From NCBI RefSeq assembly GCF_017308015.1, contig NZ_JAFKFW010000004.1:124001-188000 (forward strand): 64,000 bases of DNA. The letters are read 5' to 3'. The position numbers and the translations under genes were made by a program. The stretch is from Allobosea sp. Its GTDB lineage: Bacteria; Pseudomonadota; Alphaproteobacteria; Rhizobiales; Beijerinckiaceae. The notes beneath the pieces were generated by a model that saw only the letters and a list, made by a program, of their open reading frames with translations, searched no databases and had not been told where the DNA came from. The stretch's first letter is position 1. The number at the start of each line of letters is the position of its first letter. Shown piece by piece: positions 9,769 through 18,123 of the stretch.

Positions 9769-10686
9769 CTAGTTGAGGATCTTGTCGTTCGGAGCGGCGA
9801 AGAGTGCCTTCATGTCATCCGACAGGGCGAAATCGAGATTGAGTCCGCGCGGCGGAATCGGCGAGCGGAACCACTTGTCGTAGATCGCGACCGCCTTGCC
9901 GGATGTCTGCAGCTCCGCGAGGGTCTCGTCGAGCAGCTTCTTGAGTTGCGCATCGCCCTTGCGCACCATGCAGCCATAGGCTTCGCGCGATTGCGGTGTT
10001 CCGGTGATGATGAATTCGGAGGCATCCTTCGTCTTGGCGCGTTCGCCGGCGAGGAGAGCGTCGTCCATCATCATCGCCTTGGCGCGACCGGTCGACAGCA
10101 TCAGGAAGGACTCGGCATGGTCCTTGGCGCTGATGATGTTCATGCCCATGCCCTGATCCGCATTCATCTTGCGCAGCAGGATCTCGGAGGTCGTGCCGGC
10201 GCCGACCACGACATTCTGGCCCTTGAGGTCGGGGAAGTCGGTGATGCCGGTGCTTTTGCGCGTGAGCAGGCGGGTGCCGATGGCGAAGAAGGTGTTGGAG
10301 AAATCGACCTGCTGCTCGCGGGAGGCGTTGTGCGTGGTCGTCGTGCATTCGAAGTCGATGGTGCCGTTCTGCAGCAACGAGATCCGGTTCTGCGAGGTGA
10401 TCGGCAACTTGCGGACCTGGAGATCCGGCTTGCCGAGCTTCGCCTTGATCCGGTCCAGGATGATCGCAGTCAGGTCCATCGAGTACCCGACCGGGTTCTT
10501 GGCGTCATCATAATAGGAGAACGGGATCGAAGCCTCGCGGTAACCGATCACCACCACGCCGTCATCGGCGATCTTCTTCAGTGTCCCGTCGAGCGGTGCA
10601 TTCTGGCCGGAAGCGGCGACCGGCATCAGCAACAGCATGACTGCGCTCGCTGCGGCGCCAAGGCAAGTCGATAGAATCGTCTTCAT
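9769..10686 (-). CDS. Polar amino acid ABC transporter, periplasmic binding protein
   Basis: 305 residues with a Sec signal peptide (short basic start, hydrophobic ASAVMLLLMPVAASG, probable cleavage near residues 27-28). The mature part is a cluster 3 solute-binding protein: GVVVIGYREASIPFSYYD, then SMDLTAIILDRI, then TIDFECTTTTHNASREQQVDFSNTF, closest in style to glutamate/aspartate GltI. The E-C-T-T-T-T-H-N segment and the following R-x-x-x-V-D-F are ligand-contact regions in that group. GGAGG lies 11 bases before the ATG. It is the second gene of the presumed long operon and would bring glutamate-like amino acids, or compounds carrying a glutamyl group, to the permeases. Confidence 0.93.
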   Translation of the reverse strand: MKTILSTCLGAAASAVMLLLMPVAASGQNAPLDGTLKKIADDGVVVIGYREASIPFSYYDDAKNPVGYSMDLTAIILDRIKAKLGKPDLQVRKLPITSQNRISLLQNGTIDFECTTTTHNASREQQVDFSNTFFAIGTRLLTRKSTGITDFPDLKGQNVVVGAGTTSEILLRKMNADQGMGMNIISAKDHAESFLMLSTGRAKAMMMDDALLAGERAKTKDASEFIITGTPQSREAYGCMVRKGDAQLKKLLDETLAELQTSGKAVAIYDKWFRSPIPPRGLNLDFALSDDMKALFAAPNDKILN

Positions 10687-10704
10687 GTCGATGATCCTCC
10701 CTCG

Positions 10705-11994
10705 TTATGCTCCGACGATCGATGAGACGTCGATCACATACATCTGCCGCTCGTGCTCGTGCATCGAGTCGATGCAGACGCGGCGGCCGTCCTGGCTCCA
10801 GCGCGGGTGGAGATCGCAGCGGTTCTCCTTGGTGAGCGCGGGATCGGTGTAGAAGCTGCCGATGTCGTAGCGGACGCCCCTGGCGATGTCGTAGAGGATC
10901 AGGATCCGCTCGTTGCTGACGGGGTCGGGGTAGGTGTCGGTCAGGAGCCAGCGCTGATCGACCGGCGAATAGGTCATGTGGCCGTTCTCGGTCAGCGCCT
11001 CCCGGCCGATCACCGATACCCGAACCGGGTCGGCATCGGCATAGAGATGGTAGTGGATCGAGCCGGCATGCGGCCCCCAGACGATGATGTGATCGTCGTC
11101 GCGCCAGAGCGGGTGGGAAATCTGATACTCCGATTTTTCGTAATCGAAGGTGCCGACCGCGCTCGGATCGAAATCATCCTGCAATTGCGGCAGCGGATGG
11201 TCCGAGCACTCCAGCAGCCGGATATTGCCGCCGTCGGGGTCCATCGTGATCAGTCGGTGCAGGAAGCAGGTCTCGTCCTCGACCCGCTCCGTCCAGCGAT
11301 GCAGGAAGAGGACGCGGCTTGAGGACGGGTTGATCTCGATATGGCTGATCCAATGGATCGCCTTGTCCATGGACGGGCGGTGATCGAGCGCCTTGAGATC
11401 TGCATAGCTGACGAGGAGCCGCGTCTGGCCGGTCTCGAAGTCGAGGCGGCGGATGCCGTCATCGGCCGGGCAGAGCGGCAGGTCGGTGCGCTGGCCGGCG
11501 AGGCCGACATAGCCGATGGTCCTGTGGGTGACGTAGAGCCGCTCGTAGTCGATCGTCAGGGCGTAGCGGCCGTTGGGCGCGGCGACATAGATCGGCGTGT
11601 CGAGCTCACGCGAAGCGCCGCTGGCCAGATCGAAGATCACGGAGCCGAAACCGGGATAGGGGCCCCGGCGCCCGCCGGTCCGGACGTTGTAGATCAAGCG
11701 TTCGCTGCGCGTTGCATCGAGCCATTGCAACTGGCTGCCCATCTGCCAGTTCCACGCCGTCGTCCGGCCGCAAGGGTGGAAGGCGCCATCGCCTGCCAGA
11801 TCGAAGAAGCCAACCTCGGCGGCGCTGTCTGATTCCAGCACGAAATCGCGCGCGGCCACGCGCTGGGCGAGCAGGAGGCGGCTGCCCGCGCCCCAGTTCG
11901 TCTTGTCGTAGTAGCCGAAGAAGTGATGGCCTGCGCCGCTTCCGACCCGCGTGACCGGGCAGGTTCTCTTGATCGGTTGAACCAGGCTGTGCAT
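10705..11994 (-). CDS. Predicted beta-propeller protein, oligogalacturonate-lyase-like fold
   Basis: About 429 residues, no signal peptide. It begins near PVTRVGSGAGHHFFGYYDKTNW and continues with repeated WD/TolB-like blades, for example NWQMGSQLQWLD, APNGRYALTIDYERL, HWISHIEINPSSSRVLFLHRW and LHPRWSQDGRRVCIDS. The H-H-F-F-G-Y-Y-D-K start and the late H-P-x-W-S-x-D-G are seen in cytoplasmic propeller proteins distantly related to oligogalacturonate lyase; I do not know an assigned reaction for this subgroup. Start is uncertain: ATGs at 11994 and 12069 are possible and neither has a strong ribosome site. It is the first gene of the amino acid importer operon and is divergent from a LysR gene, so it may modify or sense the imported substrate. 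Confidence 0.6.
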   Translation of the reverse strand: MHSLVQPIKRTCPVTRVGSGAGHHFFGYYDKTNWGAGSRLLLAQRVAARDFVLESDSAAEVGFFDLAGDGAFHPCGRTTAWNWQMGSQLQWLDATRSERLIYNVRTGGRRGPYPGFGSVIFDLASGASRELDTPIYVAAPNGRYALTIDYERLYVTHRTIGYVGLAGQRTDLPLCPADDGIRRLDFETGQTRLLVSYADLKALDHRPSMDKAIHWISHIEINPSSSRVLFLHRWTERVEDETCFLHRLITMDPDGGNIRLLECSDHPLPQLQDDFDPSAVGTFDYEKSEYQISHPLWRDDDHIIVWGPHAGSIHYHLYADADPVRVSVIGREALTENGHMTYSPVDQRWLLTDTYPDPVSNERILILYDIARGVRYDIGSFYTDPALTKENRCDLHPRWSQDGRRVCIDSMHEHERQMYVIDVSSIVGA

Positions 11995-12095
11995 CGCCGC
12001 CACTGTACTTTCGATATCCGGGCGGAACTGCCCGCAGCGTGTCCGTCGCCTGAAAACGGCGGGGAACATGCGGGAAGACTAGGACCGCCAGAAAA

Positions 12096-12143
12096 TACGA
12101 AAAAATTCTTTCTCGAAACATCTGTATACGAAAATGATATGTG
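12096..12143. promoter_or_regulatory. Promoter/operator element, copy 1
   Basis: An AT-rich stretch in an otherwise GC-rich region, between the beta-propeller operon (minus) and the LysR gene (plus). It reads TACGAAAAAATTC, then TTTCTCGAAACA, a short spacer, then GAAAATGATAT. The same blocks in the same order and nearly the same spacing recur at 18322-18368 in front of the oligopeptide binding-protein gene. This suggests a common operator or promoter for both operons, with the adjacent LysR protein as the obvious candidate binder. The protein-DNA link is inferred. Confidence 0.55.
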
Positions 12144-12176
12144 TCGACGCGATGCAGACGTCCGGGAGACAGGTTC

Positions 12177-13058
12177 ATGGGCAGGCCGCTGAATTTCCAG
12201 CAGATCCAGGTTTTCAAGACAGTCATGGAGACCGGAACGACGACCAAGGCTGCGATCGCGCTCAACACGACCCAACCCTCGATCAGCCGGAAGCTGGCCG
12301 ATCTGCAGCAGGCGGCCGGCCTGCAGCTTTTCGAGCTGCATCACGGGCGTCTGCGCCCGACGCGCGAGGGGCGACAGCTCTACCGGTCGGTCCGCAAGCA
12401 TTTCGAGGGGCTGGAGAAGATCGAGACCGTGGTCGGCATCCTCCGGAAGTCCGGGGCCGGCGTGCTGCGCATCGGCAGTACACCGACGCTGGCCACGGGC
12501 CTGCTGCCGAAGGTGATCGATCGCTTCATGCAGCGCTTTCCCGGCACCTTCATCAATCTGCAGACGGAGGCGACCCCGCAGCTCGAGGAGCATCTGCGTC
12601 AGGAACTGGTCGACCTCGCGCTCACGACAGGGACGATGGACACGGCCCTGTTTCAGTGCACGACGATCACCCGGGCGAGAGCGGTCTGCATCGTTCCCCA
12701 CGAGCACGAACTCGCGCGCCTGCCGACGGTCGATCTAGCAACGCTCCACCGTTTCAGGCTTATCCTGCTCAACGACTCCGACAACATCGTCATCCGCATG
12801 CGCGAGCTCCTGGCCGAGGGCGGCTATCCGGAAGACGTTGCCGTGGAGACCAATTCATCGATCACCATCTGTGCGCTGGTTGCGGCTGGCGTGGGGATCG
12901 GAGTCGTCAATCCCTTCATCGCCAACACCTTCGCGGGGCAGTTCGCGATCAAGGACCTCAATCCTCCGATTCCGGTCGAGGTGCTGCTCGCCCAGTCGAT
13001 TACCATGGCACCGTCGATGCTGACGAAGGCGTTCTCCGAGATGCTGGCCTGCTCCTAG
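12177..13058 (+). CDS. LysR-family transcriptional regulator
   Basis: 293 residues. The N-terminal winged HTH is clear: FQQIQVFKTVMETGTTTKAA, then TTQPSISRKLADLQQAAG (recognition helix about residues 30-50), then LFELHHGRLRPTREG. The rest is a periplasmic-binding-like effector domain (LRIGSTPTLATGLLPKVIDRF onward). GGGAGACAGG sits before the ATG at 12177; a GTG at 12141 in the same frame is an alternative that would place the start inside the conserved AT-rich element. It is divergent from the beta-propeller/amino acid importer operon and ends against the convergent S41 protease gene, so it probably controls the flanking peptide and amino acid operons. Confidence 0.92.
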   Translation: MGRPLNFQQIQVFKTVMETGTTTKAAIALNTTQPSISRKLADLQQAAGLQLFELHHGRLRPTREGRQLYRSVRKHFEGLEKIETVVGILRKSGAGVLRIGSTPTLATGLLPKVIDRFMQRFPGTFINLQTEATPQLEEHLRQELVDLALTTGTMDTALFQCTTITRARAVCIVPHEHELARLPTVDLATLHRFRLILLNDSDNIVIRMRELLAEGGYPEDVAVETNSSITICALVAAGVGIGVVNPFIANTFAGQFAIKDLNPPIPVEVLLAQSITMAPSMLTKAFSEMLACS

Positions 13059-13124
13059 GCTCTCGGGGACAGCACCGGCCTGTGATTTTGCCTCGGCTTT
13101 TTCGATGGCCCCAGGTCACTTCTC

Positions 13125-13150
13125 AGGCCGATGCTCCCTCGCATCGGCCT
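13125..13150. terminator. Strong hairpin between convergent genes (bidirectional terminator candidate)
   Basis: Ten-base perfect stem AGGCCGATGC / GCATCGGCCT with a six-base loop (TCCCTC). It lies directly after the stop codon of the minus-strand S41 gene and about 65 bases after the LysR stop on the plus strand. No T-run follows on either strand, so it may end transcripts with help from Rho or protect their 3' ends. Confidence 0.55.
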
Positions 13151-14581
13151 TCAGGCTGCCCGCAGCGCCATCGCCATGACGCGGTCGAGGATCGTATCGG
13201 TCTCGCCCAGCCAGTCTGACATCCGCGCCTCCATGAACAGATCGGGCGCGATGCCGAAGCCGTCATACATTTCCCCGGTCTTCTGGAAGGAGGCCATCGT
13301 CGAGAGCCGCACCCGGATGTCGCTGTTCGGCAGGAGGAAGGGAATGCTGTTGCCGCTGCGCCCATTGCTCGCGGAGCCGACCAGCGTGACGTTCCGCCAA
13401 CCCTTGAAGGTCGAGACGAAGATGTCACCCGCACTGCCGACGCCCCAGTCCATCAACAGATAGACCGGCCGGTCATAATGCAGCTTGCCGGGTAAGGCGC
13501 GCAGCACGCCATAGTACCAGTCGGTGAAGCCCTCTTCGGGCACCTGCCACTGCGGATGAAAACCGGCCAGAAAGGCCTCCAGGGCCCGTTTCTCATCGGC
13601 AGGCACGCTCGGGTCGGCGCGGAAGAACATCGCCTTGTCGTCGACCTTGAGCTGGTCGATCAGGGTCTGGGCCGGCGTGTCGGCCGGCGCCCTCAGCCGC
13701 GCGACGTTATGGATGTACGGGCCGTCCTCCGTTGTCATGAAATAGGGGAAGAGCGCCGACAGGCATTCGCGCGTCCCGCCGCCACATTGCCGTGCGTCGA
13801 TGATGAGCGCATCCGTTTCGCGCAGAGGCGCCATCAGTGCGTCGATGCGCGCGGCGAGGGCGCTGTCGTTCTGGGAGTAGATGCGGAGATAGCCGATATT
13901 TCCGGTCCGAACGCCGCTCTCATCCGGCAGAGGGAGCAACGGGCCGGACGCGTCCTGCGTCTCCAGGAGCGGAACACTGACCATTCGGACCGAGCGGTTG
14001 GCGGCATCGCACAGCTCCACGGCGATGTCCTTAGCATCGGCCAGTCCGAGCTCCCGGCGCATGTAGCCGACATGGCGCAGAAGCCGCAGGCCGCGCGCGA
14101 GACGTTGCGAGCGCGAGGCGTAGGGACCGCTCGTGATGTCGCCTGCCTTGTCCAGCCATTGAAAGAACGGCAGCCCGTCGATGGACCTGACGAACGGGTG
14201 TTCCGCATCGAGCAGGCGCCGCGTCTGGGGGTGATAGGCGAAGGCCTGGTTGTTCTCGACGCCGATTGCGAAGGGACTATGGCCGCCGGGCAGCTCCTGC
14301 ATCCAGTCGACGACCTGGGCGTGGGAATCGCCGAGATGCTGGACGAGCTTCTGGATCTGGAGCGCGAGATTGCGGACCGAGACCTGCTCCGGCAGTCGCG
14401 CGCTCATCGCTGCGATGGCGTGATCATAGGGATAGGCTACGGCAGCCACGTAGGAGTGGCGGTCCCGGATGACGTCGCGCAGCGTTTCCAGGTCCGCCCG
14501 CGCCTCCTGGCGCGCGATGACCTTATCGCCGGAGCCGCCGGCGAAGAGCTGGTTGTTCAGGAATGATTCGAAGGAGCTCAT
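13151..14581 (-). CDS. S41-family (C-terminal processing protease-like) peptidase
   Basis: 476 residues. The N-terminal half is helical (DLETLRDVIRDRHSYVAAVAYPYD, QIQKLVQHLGDSHAQV), and the C-terminal half has the S41 catalytic fold: IGYLRIYSQND, ALIIDARQCGGGTRE, and LLMDWGVGSAGDIFVSTFKGW, where the serine of GSAGD is the expected nucleophile. No signal peptide is evident, so it probably works in the cytoplasm on imported peptides. It is the last gene of the unit with the oligopeptide-type permeases, 48 bases after the DppC-like gene. Start taken as the ATG at 14579-14581; a TTG nine bases upstream is an alternative. PDZ domain not obvious. Confidence 0.75.
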   Translation of the reverse strand: MSSFESFLNNQLFAGGSGDKVIARQEARADLETLRDVIRDRHSYVAAVAYPYDHAIAAMSARLPEQVSVRNLALQIQKLVQHLGDSHAQVVDWMQELPGGHSPFAIGVENNQAFAYHPQTRRLLDAEHPFVRSIDGLPFFQWLDKAGDITSGPYASRSQRLARGLRLLRHVGYMRRELGLADAKDIAVELCDAANRSVRMVSVPLLETQDASGPLLPLPDESGVRTGNIGYLRIYSQNDSALAARIDALMAPLRETDALIIDARQCGGGTRECLSALFPYFMTTEDGPYIHNVARLRAPADTPAQTLIDQLKVDDKAMFFRADPSVPADEKRALEAFLAGFHPQWQVPEEGFTDWYYGVLRALPGKLHYDRPVYLLMDWGVGSAGDIFVSTFKGWRNVTLVGSASNGRSGNSIPFLLPNSDIRVRLSTMASFQKTGEMYDGFGIAPDLFMEARMSDWLGETDTILDRVMAMALRAA

Positions 14582-14629
14582 GACAACCAATTGCCTCGAG
14601 GATCGGTATCGCTGTTCAGCCGGGCGTCG

Positions 14630-15532
14630 TTACCGCGCGCGCGGATCGAAGGCGCGGCGGACGGCTTCACCGAGCAGCACGAGGGACAGCACGGTGATGG
14701 TCAGGATCAGGCTGGGAAAGAGCAGCATATGCGGTGCGCTTGCGAGGTAGGGTTGCGCATCGCTGATGGCCGTGCCCCATGAGATCACCGGGGGCTGCAG
14801 GCCCAGACCGAGATAGGACAAGGTCGCTTCCGTACCGACATAGCCTCCGAGCGAGAGCGTCGCCAGGACGAGCAAGGGGGCGACGGCATTCGGCAGGATG
14901 TGACGAAGCGCGACCCGGAAGCTACCGGCGCCCGCGGCGCGCGCGGCGTCGACATAGTCGGCACTGCGGGTCTGCAGCACGCTGGCGCGCATCAAACGTG
15001 CCTCTGTCGCCCAGCCGAGCAGCGACAGCACCAGCGCCAGGCGCAGCACGCCGCTGCCGGAACTGCCCAGCGTGGCGAGGATGACGATCGCTCCGAGCAG
15101 GGTCGGCAGCCCGAGAACGACATCGGTGATGCGGGAGATGACGGCATCGACCACGCCGCCCTTCAAGCCGGCGACCAGACCGAGCGTTCCGCCGATGAGC
15201 GTGCTTCCGATCGTCGCCAGCAGCGCCACGGACAAGGAGGCGCGCGCGCCATGGACCGTCCGTGCGAAGACGTCGCAGCCCTGGATGTCGAAGCCGAACC
15301 AGCTTCCGTAAGCGGGCGGCTTGCGCGAGTTCAGCAGGATGCAGCGCTGTGGATCGACACTGGTGAACAGGCTCGGCGCGATCGCCATCACGGCGAGGAT
15401 CGCGAGGATGACGAGCCCGATCCAGACAAGCGGAGACCGGCCGAGCTGCGCCAGTGCCTCACCGGTGAGCGAGCGGCTGCGCCGGCGTGGCTCCGTTCCG
15501 GCGCGCGGGGTGGCCTGAAGGAGATCAGTCAT
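14630..15532 (-). CDS. Oligopeptide/dipeptide ABC transporter permease, DppC-like
   Basis: 300 residues with a basic N-terminus, a first membrane segment (PLVWIGLVILAILAVMAIAPSLF in part), a periplasmic part including PPAYGSWFGFDIQGCDVF, and five further helices. The inner-membrane EAA loop is SADYVDAARAAGAGSFRVALRH, ending in HILPNAVAPLLV. It overlaps the upstream DppB-like gene by eight bases. Unusually, no DppD/DppF-type ATPase gene follows; an S41 peptidase gene does. Confidence 0.92.
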   Translation of the reverse strand: MTDLLQATPRAGTEPRRRSRSLTGEALAQLGRSPLVWIGLVILAILAVMAIAPSLFTSVDPQRCILLNSRKPPAYGSWFGFDIQGCDVFARTVHGARASLSVALLATIGSTLIGGTLGLVAGLKGGVVDAVISRITDVVLGLPTLLGAIVILATLGSSGSGVLRLALVLSLLGWATEARLMRASVLQTRSADYVDAARAAGAGSFRVALRHILPNAVAPLLVLATLSLGGYVGTEATLSYLGLGLQPPVISWGTAISDAQPYLASAPHMLLFPSLILTITVLSLVLLGEAVRRAFDPRAR

Positions 15533-16451
15533 AGCGGATCCGGGGGTCCAGGACGGCATAGGAGAGGTCGACAAGGAGATTGATGAACAGGTAGGCGACG
15601 ACGACCACGGTGACGGCGCCGACGATGGTGATGCCGTCATGGCTCCGGATCGACTGGACGATCAGCCCGCCGACGCCGCTGATGTTGAACACGCCTTCGA
15701 CCACGACGGCCCCGGCGAGCAGCCCGCCGATATCCTTGCCAACATAGGTCACGGCCGGGATCAGGCTGTTGCGCAGCGCGTGTACGACGACGATGCGCGC
15801 CTCACCGAGGCCCTTGGCCCGCGCCGTGCGGATATAGTCGCTCTGCATGGTCTCGATCATCGCCGACCGCGTCAGGCGGGAGAGCGTGACCTGATGCGCC
15901 AGCGCAAGGACGATCGCCGGCAGCAGGAGCTCGGCGAAGCTCGTCGGATCGCTCACTGTCACCGGGAACCAGCCGAGCCGGACCCCGAAGACGAGCTGCG
16001 CCAGATTGGCGATGACGAAGCTGGGAAAGGCGATGATCCCGAGCCCTACCATCATGGTCGTCGTGTCGAAGGTCTTGCCGGGCCGTAGCGCTGCGAAGAC
16101 GCCGATCGTGATGCCGAGCAGCACCTCGACCAGCACGGCCAGCAGCGCCAGCCGGACCGTCGCGGGGAAGGCCGCGACGAGCTGTTCCGAGACGTCGCGG
16201 CCAGTGAAGGAGCGGCCGAGATCGCCGCGGCCGAGATCGGCGAGATAGTAGCCGTAGCGGACGATCAGCGGGCGATCGAGTTTGAATTCCTCGGTCGCGG
16301 CTGCCACGAAGGCGTCCGGGCATTCCCGGTCGCCGCATTTGCCCGCAAGCGGGTCCCCGGGCATGCCCCAGGCCAGGAAGAAGACGATGAAGGTCGTCCC
16401 CAGGAACACCGGTATGAACTGCAGAAGCCGGCGCAGGATGTAGCCTGTCAT
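15525..16451 (-). CDS. Oligopeptide/dipeptide ABC transporter permease, DppB-like
   Basis: 308 residues beginning MTGYILRRLLQFIPVFLGTT, the standard DppB start with one N-terminal helix. It then shows the conserved periplasmic stretch ending in LGRSFTGRDVSEQL, five more helices and the EAA loop SDYIRTARAKGLGEARIVVVHALRNSLIPAV at about residues 204-234. It lies 40 bases after the binding-protein gene. Together with the DppC-like protein it forms the membrane channel; the ATPases must come from elsewhere in the genome. Confidence 0.94.
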   Translation of the reverse strand: MTGYILRRLLQFIPVFLGTTFIVFFLAWGMPGDPLAGKCGDRECPDAFVAAATEEFKLDRPLIVRYGYYLADLGRGDLGRSFTGRDVSEQLVAAFPATVRLALLAVLVEVLLGITIGVFAALRPGKTFDTTTMMVGLGIIAFPSFVIANLAQLVFGVRLGWFPVTVSDPTSFAELLLPAIVLALAHQVTLSRLTRSAMIETMQSDYIRTARAKGLGEARIVVVHALRNSLIPAVTYVGKDIGGLLAGAVVVEGVFNISGVGGLIVQSIRSHDGITIVGAVTVVVVAYLFINLLVDLSYAVLDPRIRYD

Positions 16452-16491
16452 GTCGTCGCTCTTGTTTCCCGGCCGGGGCGGAAGCCCCGGA

Positions 16492-18123
16492 TCAGTCCTT
16501 CAGCGACAGCGCCGAATAGTCGATGCGGCCGTTGGCGTAGAGGGTGACGGTGCGCACCTTCGGGGAATGACCGACAGTCATGGCCGGATTCCAGAGCGGC
16601 ACGCGCGGCATCTCTGCGGTCAGGAGCCGCTCGGCCTCCTGGTAGGTTTTGATCGCGGTTGCCGAATCTTCCTTCGCGGCCTTGTCCATCAACGCGTCGA
16701 AAGCCGCGTTCTCGTAGGCGCCCCGGTTGGACGTGCCGTCCTTCGAATAGAGCGGGATCAGGGCGTTGTCGATCGACGGGTAGTCCATCGTCCAGTTCGA
16801 CGGGAACGGTCCATCTGCCTTGCCGGAACGTGTGAACGAGCGGAAGGTCGCGTTGTCGGAGAGCGCTGAGGTCACACAGGTGATGGAAAGCGTGTTCTGG
16901 ATGCTGTTGCAGACCGCATCCATCGCGGACTTCACTTCGCTGTCGCCCGCGTAATAGAGCTTGATCTCGCCCTTATAGCCGCCTGCCTTGGCCAGCAATT
17001 CCTTGGCCTTGGCCGGATTGAAGCTGCAGTATTCGCCGCAGGCGCCGGGCTCGTAGCCCTCGACGCCGGGCGGCACCCAGCCGGTGGCGGGCTGGCCGAT
17101 GCCATTGAAGAGAATATCGACGATCGCCTTGCGGTCGATGGCCATCGACAACGCCTGCCGGACCGCCGGCTTGAGCAATTGCGGGTTGGCGTCGGTATAG
17201 GGCATGCCGAGCGCCTGGATGTTCGCGCGCGGCTGGACAACGGTGCGGCCGCGCAGGTCGCGCTTCCAGAGATCGGCGACGAGCTTCGAGGCTGGGATTT
17301 CGCGCAGCAGATCGAGATTGCCGGCGACCAGATCGTTATAGGCCGCCTCGCGGCTGGTATAGATCCTGAGATCGACCCCCTTGATCGAAGGCTTGGCCGG
17401 TCCGGTATAGTCGGCGAAAGCCGCGAGCTTGTAGCCGGAATCCGGCGTGCCGGAGATGAACTGGAACGGTCCGGCGCCGATCGGCTTGCGGCCGAAGGCA
17501 GCGGGGTCCGCAAAGAAGGAGTCCGGCATCGGATAGAAGGCCTTGTAGCTGAGCTGGGCCTTGAAGACCGGCACCGGATTCTTCAGCTCGACCTGGAATT
17601 CATGATCGCCGATGACCTTGAGCCCGCTCATCCGGTTGGTCGCGGGAACCGGTGGCTTCTCGCCTTTCGGGGCCTTGGGATTGAGGTCGCCATAGCCGAT
17701 GACGACCGAGAACCAATCGTTGTTCGACTGGCCATTGGGGCCATAGGCTGCCCAATTCCAGGCATCGACGAAGTTCTTCGCCAGGACCTCGGTGCCGTCG
17801 TGGAACTTGCGTCCCTTCCGCAATTTGATCGTCCAGATCTTGTTGTCGGTGGTCGTGATCGACTCGGCGACATCCTCGATGATCGCGCCGGTTTTCGCAT
17901 CCGTCGTCACGAGGCCGGCCAGGATCGGCTGCAGGACGTCGGAACCACAGCTCTCGGTCGTATTGGTCGGGATCAGCGGGCCTGCAGGCGTGCAGGCGGA
18001 TACGGAAACCCAGCCCGGCTGCGGCGTCTGCGCGTGTCCGGGGGAGTTGTAGGCCATCAAGCCTGCGACGGCGATCGCAGCATGCATTGCCGTGAGGCTG
18101 GGCGAAAAACGGCTCTGTTTCAT
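16492..18123 (-). CDS. Oligopeptide ABC transporter, periplasmic binding protein (cluster C/SBP family 5)
   Basis: 543 residues. A Sec signal peptide is visible (MKQSRFSPSLTAMHAAIAVA, cleavage likely after GHAQT near residue 32). The mature protein has the family 5 landmarks: LAGLVTTDAKTGAIIEDVAES, the KIWTIKLRKGRKFHDGTEVLAKNF region split around residues 90-115, PIGAGPFQF, and RQALSMAIDRKAIVD. Four cysteines (CTPAG, SCGSD, ACGEYC) stand out and may form disulfides. GGGAGAGCAGA precedes the ATG at 18121-18123. The conserved AT-rich element lies about 200 bases upstream. It feeds the DppB/C permeases. Confidence 0.93.
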   Translation of the reverse strand: MKQSRFSPSLTAMHAAIAVAGLMAYNSPGHAQTPQPGWVSVSACTPAGPLIPTNTTESCGSDVLQPILAGLVTTDAKTGAIIEDVAESITTTDNKIWTIKLRKGRKFHDGTEVLAKNFVDAWNWAAYGPNGQSNNDWFSVVIGYGDLNPKAPKGEKPPVPATNRMSGLKVIGDHEFQVELKNPVPVFKAQLSYKAFYPMPDSFFADPAAFGRKPIGAGPFQFISGTPDSGYKLAAFADYTGPAKPSIKGVDLRIYTSREAAYNDLVAGNLDLLREIPASKLVADLWKRDLRGRTVVQPRANIQALGMPYTDANPQLLKPAVRQALSMAIDRKAIVDILFNGIGQPATGWVPPGVEGYEPGACGEYCSFNPAKAKELLAKAGGYKGEIKLYYAGDSEVKSAMDAVCNSIQNTLSITCVTSALSDNATFRSFTRSGKADGPFPSNWTMDYPSIDNALIPLYSKDGTSNRGAYENAAFDALMDKAAKEDSATAIKTYQEAERLLTAEMPRVPLWNPAMTVGHSPKVRTVTLYANGRIDYSALSLKD

